NCBI GenBank assembly: GCA_964615935.1 | Contig: CAZTTG010000064.1 | Coordinates: 1-35,930 of the forward strand | Length of the DNA: 35,930 nucleotides | Direction: 5' to 3' | DNA from: CAZTTG01 sp964615935 | GTDB lineage: Bacteria > Planctomycetota > UBA1135 > GCA-002686595 | Shown: one piece after another, positions 23,717 through 31,153 of the stretch | Numbering within the stretch: position 1 is the stretch's first letter | How the letters are laid out: each line of letters starts with the position of its first letter | Notes under the pieces: model-generated | What the model was told of the DNA's origin: nothing | The model's input: the letters and a program-made list of their open reading frames with translations, nothing else | Database searches by the model: none | Position numbers and translations under genes: made by a program

Positions 23717-24670
23717 CTAGCGGGTTCGGGGTGATCTGGCCCAGGTCGTGTACCGGCCCAGCACGAGCCCGAGGCCGGCGAAGATCAGGCTGGCTCCGAC
23801 CAGGGTGGCGCCCGCCAGCGGTTCCTCCAGGATCAGCACGCCCGCGGCGCCCGCGATCATCGGCTGCAGGAAGATGTAGACCGCCGTGGTCGTGGCGCTC
23901 ACCCGGGAGAGGGCGAACATGTTGAGCAGGTAGCCCAGGAGGGTCGGCGCGAGGAGGATGAAGCCGAGCGAGCGCCAGGCCTCCGCGCTCGCCCCGGCGG
24001 GGACGAGGGGCGGGTGGCCGGGGAAGAGGGGGATCAACCACAGGCTGAGGACGAACATCCAGGCGATCAGCACCAGAGGTGGGTAGCGCCGGACCATGGG
24101 GCGGGAGCCCACCAGGAAGAGGGCGTAGCAGAAGGTGTTGGCCACCATCAGGGCGTTGCCCAGGGCGAGGGTGGGGGGCGCGCCCGGGCTCTCCTCCCCG
24201 AAGAGGACCAGCTTGCCCAGGATGGCGATCGCGATGCCCAGGGCTCCCAGTCGCGAGAAGCGCTCCTGGCGTATGGCCACGGCCACGCCGAAGGTGAACA
24301 CCGGGATGAGGGCCATGATCAGCCCGGCGTGCACGGCGGTGGAGCGGGAGAGGCCCTGCAGGTAGAGCCACTGGTTCAGCCCCACCCCGAGCAGGGAGAG
24401 CAGCAGGAGCCGCGGCAGGTCGCCCGGCCTGGGGAGGGCGCGCCGGCCGTAGGTCAGCCACGCCAGGGCGCCCAGCACCGAGGAGCCGACCAGCAACCGC
24501 CAGGCCGCCACCGCGGAGGGGTCGAAGGCCTCGAAGGCCAGCTTGCCGAAGACCGGGAACAGGCCGAAGCAGGCCTGGACCGCGATCAGGGCCAGGTGAC
24601 CCGGGAGCGCCCCCCCCTGCTGCGGGCGGCTCTCGGCGTCCCCGCCCGGGCCTGGCGTGACTTGGGCCAT
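23717..24670 (-). CDS. EamA/DMT-family transporter (ten membrane segments)
   Basis: The 317-residue product from ATG 24670 has two EamA halves of about five membrane helices each (about 24-157 and 172-300). The typical marks are FGKLAFEAFDPSAVAAWRLL in the first half and YIFLQPMIAGAAGVLILEEPL in the second (key part LEEPL). Members export or import amino acids, nucleobases or other small metabolites; the substrate cannot be read from sequence. A -10 box sits 6 nt before the ATG. It is cotranscribed with the thioesterase and divergent from the NUDIX gene. Confidence 0.9.
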   Translation of the reverse strand: MAQVTPGPGGDAESRPQQGGALPGHLALIAVQACFGLFPVFGKLAFEAFDPSAVAAWRLLVGSSVLGALAWLTYGRRALPRPGDLPRLLLLSLLGVGLNQWLYLQGLSRSTAVHAGLIMALIPVFTFGVAVAIRQERFSRLGALGIAIAILGKLVLFGEESPGAPPTLALGNALMVANTFCYALFLVGSRPMVRRYPPLVLIAWMFVLSLWLIPLFPGHPPLVPAGASAEAWRSLGFILLAPTLLGYLLNMFALSRVSATTTAVYIFLQPMIAGAAGVLILEEPLAGATLVGASLIFAGLGLVLGRYTTWARSPRTR

Positions 24671-24676
24671 CCCCGC

Positions 24677-24682
24677 AGGCTA
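24677..24682 (-). promoter_or_regulatory. -10 box TAGCCT six bases before an ATG (leaderless type)
   Basis: On the minus strand TAGCCT is followed by GCGGGG and then the EamA start ATG (24670). The geometry is like that at 6136 and 33282. No -35 match is convincing. Confidence 0.4.
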
Positions 24683-24760
24683 GCGGCGGGGCGCGGCGCG
24701 CGGAACCCGCGGGCGGGCGGAAGCCCGCCGGGGCTCCTCGTGCGGAATGGCGCGGTCCCT

Positions 24761-24802
24761 TACACTGATCCGCCTTCGACTCGCCGCGCGCACTCCGGCG
24801 AG
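24761..24802 (+). promoter_or_regulatory. -10 box TACACT and leader hairpin before the NUDIX operon
   Basis: TACACT is at 24761-24766. In the roughly 36-nt leader, CTCGCCG (24780-24786) and CGGCGAG (24796-24802) form a perfect 7-bp stem ending 6 nt before the ATG. The hairpin occupies the place of a Shine-Dalgarno, and none is visible. It may modulate translation, or may reflect GC-rich chance. Confidence 0.4.
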
Positions 24803-24808
24803 CGCCCC

Positions 24809-25375
24809 ATGACCTCGGATCCGACCCCCCGAAGCTGGCCCCTGCTCTCCTCCGAGCGCGGACCCGACCTCCTGGTCTGCCGGGCTCGCTTCGATCGGGT
24901 GCGCAACCCCCGCAACGGCCGGGAGCTCGACCGGACGGTCCTCGAGGTCCCCGACTGGGTCAACGTGGTCGCCCTCACCGCGGAGGGACGCCTCCTGGTG
25001 GTGCGCCAGTGGCGCTTCGGCTCGCGGGGGGTAACCTGCGAGATCCCGGGGGGAGTGGTCGACGCCGGAGAGGACCACGCCCAGGCCGCCCGGCGGGAGC
25101 TGCGCGAGGAGTGCGGCTACTCCGCGCCTCGCTGGACTTACCTGGGGTGCGTCGAGCCCAATCCCGCCTTTCACGACAACCTGTGCCACCACTGGCTGGC
25201 CGAGGACGCGGCGCCGGCGGGCCCGCAGGAGCAGGACGAGGGCGAGGACATCGCCGTCGACCTCCTGAGCCTCGACGAGGTCCGCTCGGCCATCGCCGCC
25301 GGCGAGATCCGCCACGCCCTGGTCGTCTCGGCCCTCTGCCGGATCCTCGACCTGCGGGTCCCCTCCGGAGGCTAG
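24809..25375 (+). CDS. NUDIX hydrolase, ADP-ribose pyrophosphatase-like
   Basis: ATG 24809 gives 188 residues. A complete NUDIX box GX5EX7REUXEEXGU is present: it starts GVVDAGED and ends RRELREECGY. The preceding VVRQWRFGSRGVTCEIPGG (key part RQWR...EIPGG) is the usual form in ADP-ribose and sugar-nucleotide pyrophosphatases. It hydrolyses a nucleoside diphosphate linked to X in the cytoplasm with Mg2+; the exact substrate is unknown. It is the first gene of a tight cluster, with the next gene starting 4 nt after its TAG. Confidence 0.9.
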   Translation: MTSDPTPRSWPLLSSERGPDLLVCRARFDRVRNPRNGRELDRTVLEVPDWVNVVALTAEGRLLVVRQWRFGSRGVTCEIPGGVVDAGEDHAQAARRELREECGYSAPRWTYLGCVEPNPAFHDNLCHHWLAEDAAPAGPQEQDEGEDIAVDLLSLDEVRSAIAAGEIRHALVVSALCRILDLRVPSGG

Positions 25376-25379
25376 GCCC

Positions 25380-26564
25380 GTGCTCCGCCCCGCGCTCCCG
25401 CCCTCCGCGATCGCCACCCGGCCGGGTCTCCTGCTGCTGGCCGGCCTCGCCTCCCTGCTCGGGGCGCGCGACCAGGACGCGCCCCGCGGGCCCGAGGTCC
25501 CCCCCTCGGCGAGCGAGGACATCCATCGGGGCCAGGTGCTGCTCGTGGGCGGCGAGCTCGAGGGCTGGGAGCGCCTGGTCCCCGAGAGCCGGGGCGGCGG
25601 CGAGGCCGTCGTCCTCCTGCACGCGGGCCCCGGAGAGGAGGGGGGAGAGCCCTCCCTGGAGCGCGGGCCCGCGGGAATCCGGGTGGCGGTCACCGCCGGC
25701 TCGGAGCTGCAGGACTCCCCCGAGATCCCCGACGCCATGGCGGGGATCGGCTCGATCCGGCTGGTGACGGGCAGCCCGGCGCGGGCCATCGATGCCGCGT
25801 ACCCGGACGGGCGCCCCAGCCTCCTGATCCGCCGGGTGTGGGAGCGGCACGTGCACCGCGTCCCGGTGATCGCGCTGGGTCCGCGGGCCTCGGCGGCCGC
25901 CTCGGCGGCCTGCATCGTCGAGGCCTCCGAGATCGACGAGCCCCAGCGCAACCCCCGCACCGTCGGCCGCCCGCGGATCCTCTGGGGGCTGGGCTTCTTC
26001 CCCTGGGCGATGCTCGAGACCGCGGAGGGCGCCGACGGGAGCCTGGAGCGGCTGATGGAGGCCACCTGCGAGGGGCGCATGCGCCTCTCCGTCTTCCTGC
26101 CGGGCGAGGCGGCCCTGCTGGTGGACGTCCAGGACAGCTGGGCGAGGGCCCACGGCTCCGAGCCCGTGCTGGTCTTCGACCTCAAGCGGGCGCGACGCAG
26201 CCGCGACTGGCTCCTGGGCGGCCGGCTCTCGGTCCTCTCCGAGGGCGACTGCTGGCTGCAGATCACTCGCCGCGTGCACCCCGCCGTGGAGGGCCCTCCG
26301 GTCGGAGTCGGCACCGGCGAGATCGGCGCCGCAGAGGAGCGCATCGAGGTGCCGCGGGCCCTCGACCGCACCAGCCTGCGCGCGGCGCTCCTGTGCTTCG
26401 CTCGATCGCCGGCTCCCCGGCGAGTGGTGCTGCGCGGCGAGAGCCGCCGGCTGACCTTCGAGCTCGACTCCGCCAGCCGCGTGTTCCCGCGCGGCGAGGG
26501 GCGCGTCCCCACCCTCGACCGGGTCCGCTTCGACCTCGAGTGGAACCCTCCGGAGGACCGATAG
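25380..26564 (+). CDS. secreted cyanophycinase-like (peptidase S51 fold) protein, apparently degenerate
   Basis: The GTG at 25380 gives 394 residues with a signal peptide (about 1-30). Parts align by eye with cyanophycinase-family proteins. GQVLLVGGELEGWERLV corresponds to the LIGGG start, and GSIRLVTGSPARAI to the FTGGDQ loop. PVIALGPRASAAASA stands where GTSAGA carries the catalytic Ser, and GLGFFPWAMLETAEG where GLGxxPGxxVDQHF carries the catalytic His. FLPGEAALLV stands where GIDExTAL carries Glu. Ser context and His are altered while Glu seems kept, so it may be inactive or have changed activity. This is inference from motif order; a plain hypothetical secreted protein is the alternative. 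Its stop is directly followed by the next ATG. Confidence 0.55.
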   Translation: MLRPALPPSAIATRPGLLLLAGLASLLGARDQDAPRGPEVPPSASEDIHRGQVLLVGGELEGWERLVPESRGGGEAVVLLHAGPGEEGGEPSLERGPAGIRVAVTAGSELQDSPEIPDAMAGIGSIRLVTGSPARAIDAAYPDGRPSLLIRRVWERHVHRVPVIALGPRASAAASAACIVEASEIDEPQRNPRTVGRPRILWGLGFFPWAMLETAEGADGSLERLMEATCEGRMRLSVFLPGEAALLVDVQDSWARAHGSEPVLVFDLKRARRSRDWLLGGRLSVLSEGDCWLQITRRVHPAVEGPPVGVGTGEIGAAEERIEVPRALDRTSLRAALLCFARSPAPRRVVLRGESRRLTFELDSASRVFPRGEGRVPTLDRVRFDLEWNPPEDR

Positions 26565-28046
26565 ATGGCACCCTTCCACCGCGGGGCCGCGAGCCCGGCC
26601 CCTCTCGAGCCGCGCCCGGCCAGGGCGCTCCTCCTCCTCGCCGTCCTCGCCTGCGCGGCCGGCTGCGGCCCTTCGCGGCCCACCCCCAGCCCCACCCGGA
26701 ACGTGCTCCTGATCGTGGCCGACACCCTGCGCGCCGACCGGCTGGGCTGCTACGGCTACGAGCGCGACACCTCCCCCACCATCGACGCCCTGGCGGAGGA
26801 AGGGGTGCTCTACGAGCGCTGCTACTCACAGGGCTGCTGGACGGTCCCCTCGATGATCTCGATGATGAGCGGGCTGTCGGTCACCCAGCTGGAGAGGCGA
26901 CTGCCCCGGGTGACGCTCCTGGCGGAGCACCTGCAGGCGCACGGGCTGCGGACCTCGGCCTTCCTGGCCAACGCCACCCTGGGGGTGGACCGCGGCTTCG
27001 AGCGGGGCTTCGACGACTTCGAGCCGCTCTTCAACGAGCGCGCCCCGGACATCGCCGACGCCTTCGGCGAGTGGCTCGAGGGCTGGCGCGCGGACCGCCA
27101 GGCGGGCGCGAGCTCGACCGGCTTCTTCGCCTGGGTGCACTTCCTCGATCCGCACCATCCGTACAAGCCGGGGAAGACCTACAACGTCTTCGGCGGCCAG
27201 CGCCACGACCTCTCCGAGCTGGTCCCGCGCTGGAGGGCGGAGCTGCCGCGGGTGGCCGAGCTCTCCCCCTCCCTCGACGGCCTGAGCTTCGAGCAGGCGG
27301 TCAACGGCATGAACGGGGACAGCAACCGCTACGACGGCGAGGTCCGCGCCGTGGACGAGGGGGTGCGGCGCATCCTGGACTCCCTGCGCGAGTCCGGCGA
27401 GCTGGAGAGGACCCTGATCGTCTTCTGCTCGGACCACGGGGAGATGCTCTACGAGCACCCCCACTACCCCTTCCTCCTGAACGACCACGTCGAGAATGAG
27501 GGCGGCCTGCCGGGAGGGGTGGCGGACCTCTTCGTGCGCGGTCACCGGCCCTGGTACTACGAGGACCTGTGGAACGTCCCCCTGATCCTGGTCGGCCCCG
27601 GACTCCCCGCCGGCACGCGCCGGGGGGGGCTGGCCGCCAACCTGGACATCTACCCCACCATCCTGGAGGCCCTCGACCTGCCCAGCCCGGGGAGGATCGA
27701 GGGCCAGAGCCTGCTCGGCGGACGCGAGCCGGAGCGCGAGCGGGTCTTCGCCTTCGGCCACCGGACCAGCGCCGTCCTCGACAGCCGGGGGCGCAAGCTG
27801 ATCCTGCACTTCCCCGAGCGCTTCACCCTCGATCCCGAGAGCTCGCCGAGGGTGGAGCTGTTCGACATCCAGGCCGATCCCCGGGAGCTGAGCGATCTAT
27901 CGGCCGATCGGGCCGAGGAGGCCGAGGAGCTGCGCCTCGCCATCGAGGCCTGGCACCGGTCGAGCGAGCGCGAGGTGGACGCCACCGAGACCGAGGCCTC
28001 CCGCAGGACCCTGATCGAGATGGGCTACATCGGGGAGGACGATTAG
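26565..28046 (+). CDS. sulfatase-family lipoprotein
   Basis: The ATG directly follows the TAG of the preceding gene, so translation is probably coupled. The 493-residue product has a hydrophobic signal ending AAGC, with Cys34 as a likely lipidation site. The sulfatase fold starts at about 45: NVLLIVADTLRADRLGCYGY (Asp53 and neighbours bind metal), CWTVPSMISMMSG with Thr93 at the nucleophile position, and FCSDHGEMLYEH with the Asp-His metal pair. As in the two enzymes at 3991-8614, Thr replaces the Cys/Ser needed for formylglycine. It is likely an envelope phospho- or sulfo-ester enzyme outside the inner membrane. The C-terminus VELFDIQADPRELSDLS is typical of the family. Confidence 0.88.
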   Translation: MAPFHRGAASPAPLEPRPARALLLLAVLACAAGCGPSRPTPSPTRNVLLIVADTLRADRLGCYGYERDTSPTIDALAEEGVLYERCYSQGCWTVPSMISMMSGLSVTQLERRLPRVTLLAEHLQAHGLRTSAFLANATLGVDRGFERGFDDFEPLFNERAPDIADAFGEWLEGWRADRQAGASSTGFFAWVHFLDPHHPYKPGKTYNVFGGQRHDLSELVPRWRAELPRVAELSPSLDGLSFEQAVNGMNGDSNRYDGEVRAVDEGVRRILDSLRESGELERTLIVFCSDHGEMLYEHPHYPFLLNDHVENEGGLPGGVADLFVRGHRPWYYEDLWNVPLILVGPGLPAGTRRGGLAANLDIYPTILEALDLPSPGRIEGQSLLGGREPERERVFAFGHRTSAVLDSRGRKLILHFPERFTLDPESSPRVELFDIQADPRELSDLSADRAEEAEELRLAIEAWHRSSEREVDATETEASRRTLIEMGYIGEDD

Positions 28047-28057
28047 CGCCACGCTAA
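28043..28057. repeat. small inverted repeat spanning two convergent stop codons
   Basis: TTAGCG, CCA, CGCTAA. The TAG stops of both the lipoprotein gene and the convergent gtrA-like gene lie inside the arms. It could act as a minimal bidirectional hairpin; a 6-bp stem is short. Confidence 0.35.
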
Positions 28058-28659
28058 CGGCGGAAGACCACGTACTTCCTGAGCGTGAAGTTGATCAGCA
28101 TCGAGAGCACCAGGTTCACCGCCATGGCCGCGGTGGTCGACGAGCCCAGGTGCTCGATCGACAGGCTGGTGACCAGGACTCCGACCAGGATGCTGGTGCC
28201 CGACACCAGGTAGAAGAGCGAGATCTCCACGACCGGGTGCCGCCGTCCGGGCGGGAAGACCCAGGCCTTGTTGAGCAGGTAGGCGGTGAAGTTGGAGATG
28301 GCGAAGGCGGCCGCGTTGTTCCACCGGTAGTGGGCGGCGCGCACCGCGTCCGTCACCGGCTCGACCGGCAGCCCCAGCAGGGTGACGACGCGATCCGACT
28401 CGCCCAGGGCCGGCAGGAGCTTCCAGGCGAAGAAGTAGAACAGGATGGTGTGGACCGCGGTGGCGACGCTCCCCGACACCGAGTAGCGCAGGAACTGGCG
28501 CAGCGGGTGGATCGGCGGCCGCTCTCGCTCGAGCGCGCGCCCTCCGGTGGCTTCCGCCTCCAGCTCGCCGCCGGTGCCCACGGTCACGCCCTCGGCCAGA
28601 GGCGGGCCGGTGGCGGGGGATACGCAGGGGGTCGGCGACCGTGGATCTTGCGGCTTCAT
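28054..28659 (-). CDS. GtrA-family membrane protein
   Basis: ATG 28659 begins the recognisable protein (MKPQDPRSP); sequence upstream in frame is Arg/Pro-rich noise. The 201-residue product has a polar N-terminus of about 65 residues and then four membrane segments. GtrA features are LRQFLRYSVSGSVATAVH at the first helix (key part RYSVSG), FAISNFTAYLLNKAWVF in the middle and NFTLRKYVVF at the C-terminus. GtrA proteins are thought to flip or help move polyprenyl-linked sugars across the membrane. The neighbouring GT39 gene, divergent at 28941, is a natural partner. No clear ribosome binding site is seen. Confidence 0.85.
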   Translation of the reverse strand: MKPQDPRSPTPCVSPATGPPLAEGVTVGTGGELEAEATGGRALERERPPIHPLRQFLRYSVSGSVATAVHTILFYFFAWKLLPALGESDRVVTLLGLPVEPVTDAVRAAHYRWNNAAAFAISNFTAYLLNKAWVFPPGRRHPVVEISLFYLVSGTSILVGVLVTSLSIEHLGSSTTAAMAVNLVLSMLINFTLRKYVVFRR

Positions 28660-28904
28660 CGCGGGGGAAGATCGATCCGCCGCCCGCCTCGGCGGGGACC
28701 GCCCGCATCGAAGGACGCAGGATCGGGGCGTGGCCCCTCTCCGATCTCCAGGGCCCCCTTGTAGCGAGCCGGACGGCGCCGTCCAAGGCCGGGGCAGCCG
28801 AGAGGATCCCCCGAGGGCAGGAGATGGACCGTCCCGAGCCCGGCGGCGACGGCGGATCGGGCCGGGCCGCCGGAAGGGGCCCGCTACCGGGGCTCCGCGC
28901 CGCG

Positions 28905-28913
28905 TGCTAGGAT
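28905..28913 (+). promoter_or_regulatory. extended -10 promoter TGCTAGGAT before the GT39 gene
   Basis: TGC is joined to TAGGAT at 28908-28913, giving a TGN-extended -10, which can work without a good -35. The leader is about 21 nt. The same nonamer precedes proC on the other strand (35325-35333). The rest of the 281-nt gap 28660-28940 shows no gene. Confidence 0.45.
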
Positions 28914-28940
28914 CCGCCGCCGGCCAGAGAGCACTCACGG

Positions 28941-30764
28941 ATGGGATTCGCAAGGTGGGAACGCGTGGTCCTCGTCCTGGCGGGGGTGCTCCTCCTGGCC
29001 TTCCTGTCGAGCCACGACCTGTGGGCTCCCGACGAGCCCTACTTCGCCGAGGGCGCCCGCGAGATGGTGGCCGACGGTCGGTGGCTGGTGCCCCACGTGA
29101 ACGGGGTCCTGACCACGGACAAGCCGCCGCTGTTTTTCTGGCTGGTCGCGATCCTCTCGCTCTCCCTCGGCGCGGTCAGCGAGCTCAGCGCGCGGCTGCC
29201 CTCGGTCCTGGCCGCGATCGGGACCCTGGTGCTCACCGTGCGCCTGGGGCGCCGCTTCTACGGGGGGCGCACCGCGGCCCTGGCGGGCGCCATCCTGGCG
29301 ACGAGCTTCCTGTTCTGGCAGGAGGCGCGCTGGTGCCGGATCGACTCGCTCCTGTGCTTCCTGATCTGGGCCGCGCTGTCGGCCTTCGCGGCCTTCCGCT
29401 CGGGCGATCTCGACGGCCGCCGGGCGGGGATCCTCTTCTGGCTGGCGCTGGGCCTGGCGGGTCTTGCCAAGGGGCCGGTGGGTGTGATGCTCCCCCTCGG
29501 CATCGCCATCCTGACGCTGATCGTCGATCGCCAGCCGCGCCGATGGTGGAGCTTCGCGCCGCTGGCGGGTCCGGCGGTCTTTGGCCTGTGCGCCGCCCTG
29601 TGGGTCGTTCCCGCCTCCCTCTGGGGCCCCGAGGGATACTCGGTCTGGGGCGCCATCCGCGAGCACGTCATCGATCGCGGCCTGCACGGCATGCACCACG
29701 AGCAGCCCTTCTGGTACTACGCCAGGGAGCTCCCGCTGATGCTCCTGCCCTGGGCGGCGCTCCTGCCCGGAGCCCTCCTGATCGCCTGGCGCCGCCGGAG
29801 CTCGTCCGACCGCTTCCTCCTGGTGGCGGCGCTCTTCGTGGTGGTCTTCTTCAGCCTCTCGACCGAGAAGCGCAACCTCTACGTGCTGCCCGCCTTCCCG
29901 GCCTTCGCGCTCCTGATGGCGAGGCTGGTGGGCTTCCTCTACGGCTGGCGCGATCGATCCGGCGGGCGGGCGACCTCGATCAGCCCGCGCTGGGTGACCA
30001 TCGGCCAGGGCGCAGTGGGCGCGCTGCTCGCCCTCGCGGCCCTGGCCCTGCCCGCGGTCGCCCTGCGGCTGGAGGGAGCCCCCGTCGGGCCCCTCTGCCT
30101 GGCGGCCGCGCTGCTCTTCGCGGGGGGCGCGGGGACCCTCGCCCTCGCCCTGCGCTCGCGGCCGCTCGAGTCGGTGGTGGCCACGGCCGCCGGAGTTGCC
30201 CTGGCGTACCTGGCGACGGTCGCGGTGGTACTGCCCGCCCTGGACCCGGTGAAGTCCGGGCGCGAGCTGGCCGGGATCGTGAAGGAGAGGACCGCGGCCT
30301 CGCGGGCCGAGGGCCATGAGCTCGTCGCCTTCCGCCTGGGCAACCTCCCGCGGGCGCTGGCCTTCTACTCCGGCGGGATCTACGCGCGGGAGTCCCGGCG
30401 GACCGCGGTGCTGGCGCAGCACCTGGCCGCGGCCGGAGAGGTCTTCGCGGTGGTCAACCGGAGCGGACTGGAGGAGCTTCCGGGCGAGATCCTCGAGGGC
30501 ATCGCGGTCCTCCACACCGCCCGGCTGAGCCGCAAGAACGTGCTCCTGATCTCCAACCGGCAGCCGCCCTCTGGACGCGCTCGGCGGCGAGGAGTAGGAG
30601 GGTTCGCCCCGCTCGCCTTCCTTGCCGGGCGGCAATCGGGTAAGAAGGGGGTCGGGAGCCTGCGGGCGGGAAGCGGCGGAACAGCTCGATCATGTGCGGA
30701 CTGGCGGGAGTGGTGGGTCCGCCCGGGCGCGACCCCGATCGAGGCGAGACGGTCCGGCGGATGA
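28941..30764 (+). CDS. GT39/ArnT-like polyprenyl-phosphate glycosyltransferase
   Basis: ATG 28941 gives 607 residues. The ArnT/PMT signature is clear: DLWAPDEPYFAEGAREMV with the catalytic Asp-Glu in the first periplasmic loop, then TTDKPPLFFW, and later ARWCRIDSLLCF. About 11-12 membrane helices cover residues 8-425. A periplasmic tail of about 110 residues follows, then a short basic, low-complexity end (from about residue 545) that overlaps the next gene by 73 nt. The enzyme moves a sugar from a polyprenyl phosphate donor to lipid A, protein or another acceptor on the outer face of the membrane. Context (GtrA, asparagine synthetase-type amidotransferase) suggests surface glycan modification. 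Confidence 0.9.
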   Translation: MGFARWERVVLVLAGVLLLAFLSSHDLWAPDEPYFAEGAREMVADGRWLVPHVNGVLTTDKPPLFFWLVAILSLSLGAVSELSARLPSVLAAIGTLVLTVRLGRRFYGGRTAALAGAILATSFLFWQEARWCRIDSLLCFLIWAALSAFAAFRSGDLDGRRAGILFWLALGLAGLAKGPVGVMLPLGIAILTLIVDRQPRRWWSFAPLAGPAVFGLCAALWVVPASLWGPEGYSVWGAIREHVIDRGLHGMHHEQPFWYYARELPLMLLPWAALLPGALLIAWRRRSSSDRFLLVAALFVVVFFSLSTEKRNLYVLPAFPAFALLMARLVGFLYGWRDRSGGRATSISPRWVTIGQGAVGALLALAALALPAVALRLEGAPVGPLCLAAALLFAGGAGTLALALRSRPLESVVATAAGVALAYLATVAVVLPALDPVKSGRELAGIVKERTAASRAEGHELVAFRLGNLPRALAFYSGGIYARESRRTAVLAQHLAAAGEVFAVVNRSGLEELPGEILEGIAVLHTARLSRKNVLLISNRQPPSGRARRRGVGGFAPLAFLAGRQSGKKGVGSLRAGSGGTARSCADWREWWVRPGATPIEARRSGG

Positions 30765-31153
30765 CCGCCACCCTGGTCCACCGCGGTCCGGATGGCGTGG
30801 GCCATGCCCTCCGCGAGGGCTGCTGCCTGGGCTTCCACCGGCTGGCCATCGTGGACCCCGGGGCCACGCGCATCCCGCCCTTCGCCAACGAGGACGAGAG
30901 CGTGTGGACGGCCTGCAACGGCGAGATCTACAACGCCGCCGAGCTGCGGGAGGGGCTGGAGGCACGGGGTCATCGCTTCCGGACCGGGGTGGACACCGAG
31001 GTCATCCCCCACCTGTACGAGGAGCACGGGTGCGACTTCGTCCGGCACCTCGACGGCATGTTCGCCGTGGCGGTCTGGGACGAGCGCCGGGGACGGCTGG
31101 TGCTGGGCCGCGACCGCGCCGGGTGGATCCGATCGGGCTGCGTCGCTACCTGA
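30692..31153 (+). CDS. asnB: asparagine synthetase, N-terminal glutaminase part (frame broken)
   Basis: The frame starts MCGLAGVVG with catalytic Cys2. The glutamine-binding motifs LVHRGPDG, CNGEIYN and TGVDTEV are intact, followed by LDGMFAVAVWDE and LGRDRAG. Directly after GRDRAG (about 31123) the reading becomes WIRSGCVAT and stops at TGA 31151-31153. The family continues there with about 33 residues (KPLYY...FASEhKAL...) that are missing here, and the downstream synthetase part is in a different frame. The start overlaps the GT39 gene by 73 nt. Together with the next entry this is one asnB-type gene carrying a deletion of roughly 100 bp or a sequence error. Confidence 0.75.
   Translation: MCGLAGVVGPPGRDPDRGETVRRMTATLVHRGPDGVGHALREGCCLGFHRLAIVDPGATRIPPFANEDESVWTACNGEIYNAAELREGLEARGHRFRTGVDTEVIPHLYEEHGCDFVRHLDGMFAVAVWDERRGRLVLGRDRAGWIRSGCVAT

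Noticed and set aside
28660..28953. N-terminal extension of the GtrA-like protein
   Set aside because: The extension is basic low-complexity sequence that covers the GT39 promoter; MKPQDP at 28659 is the sensible start.
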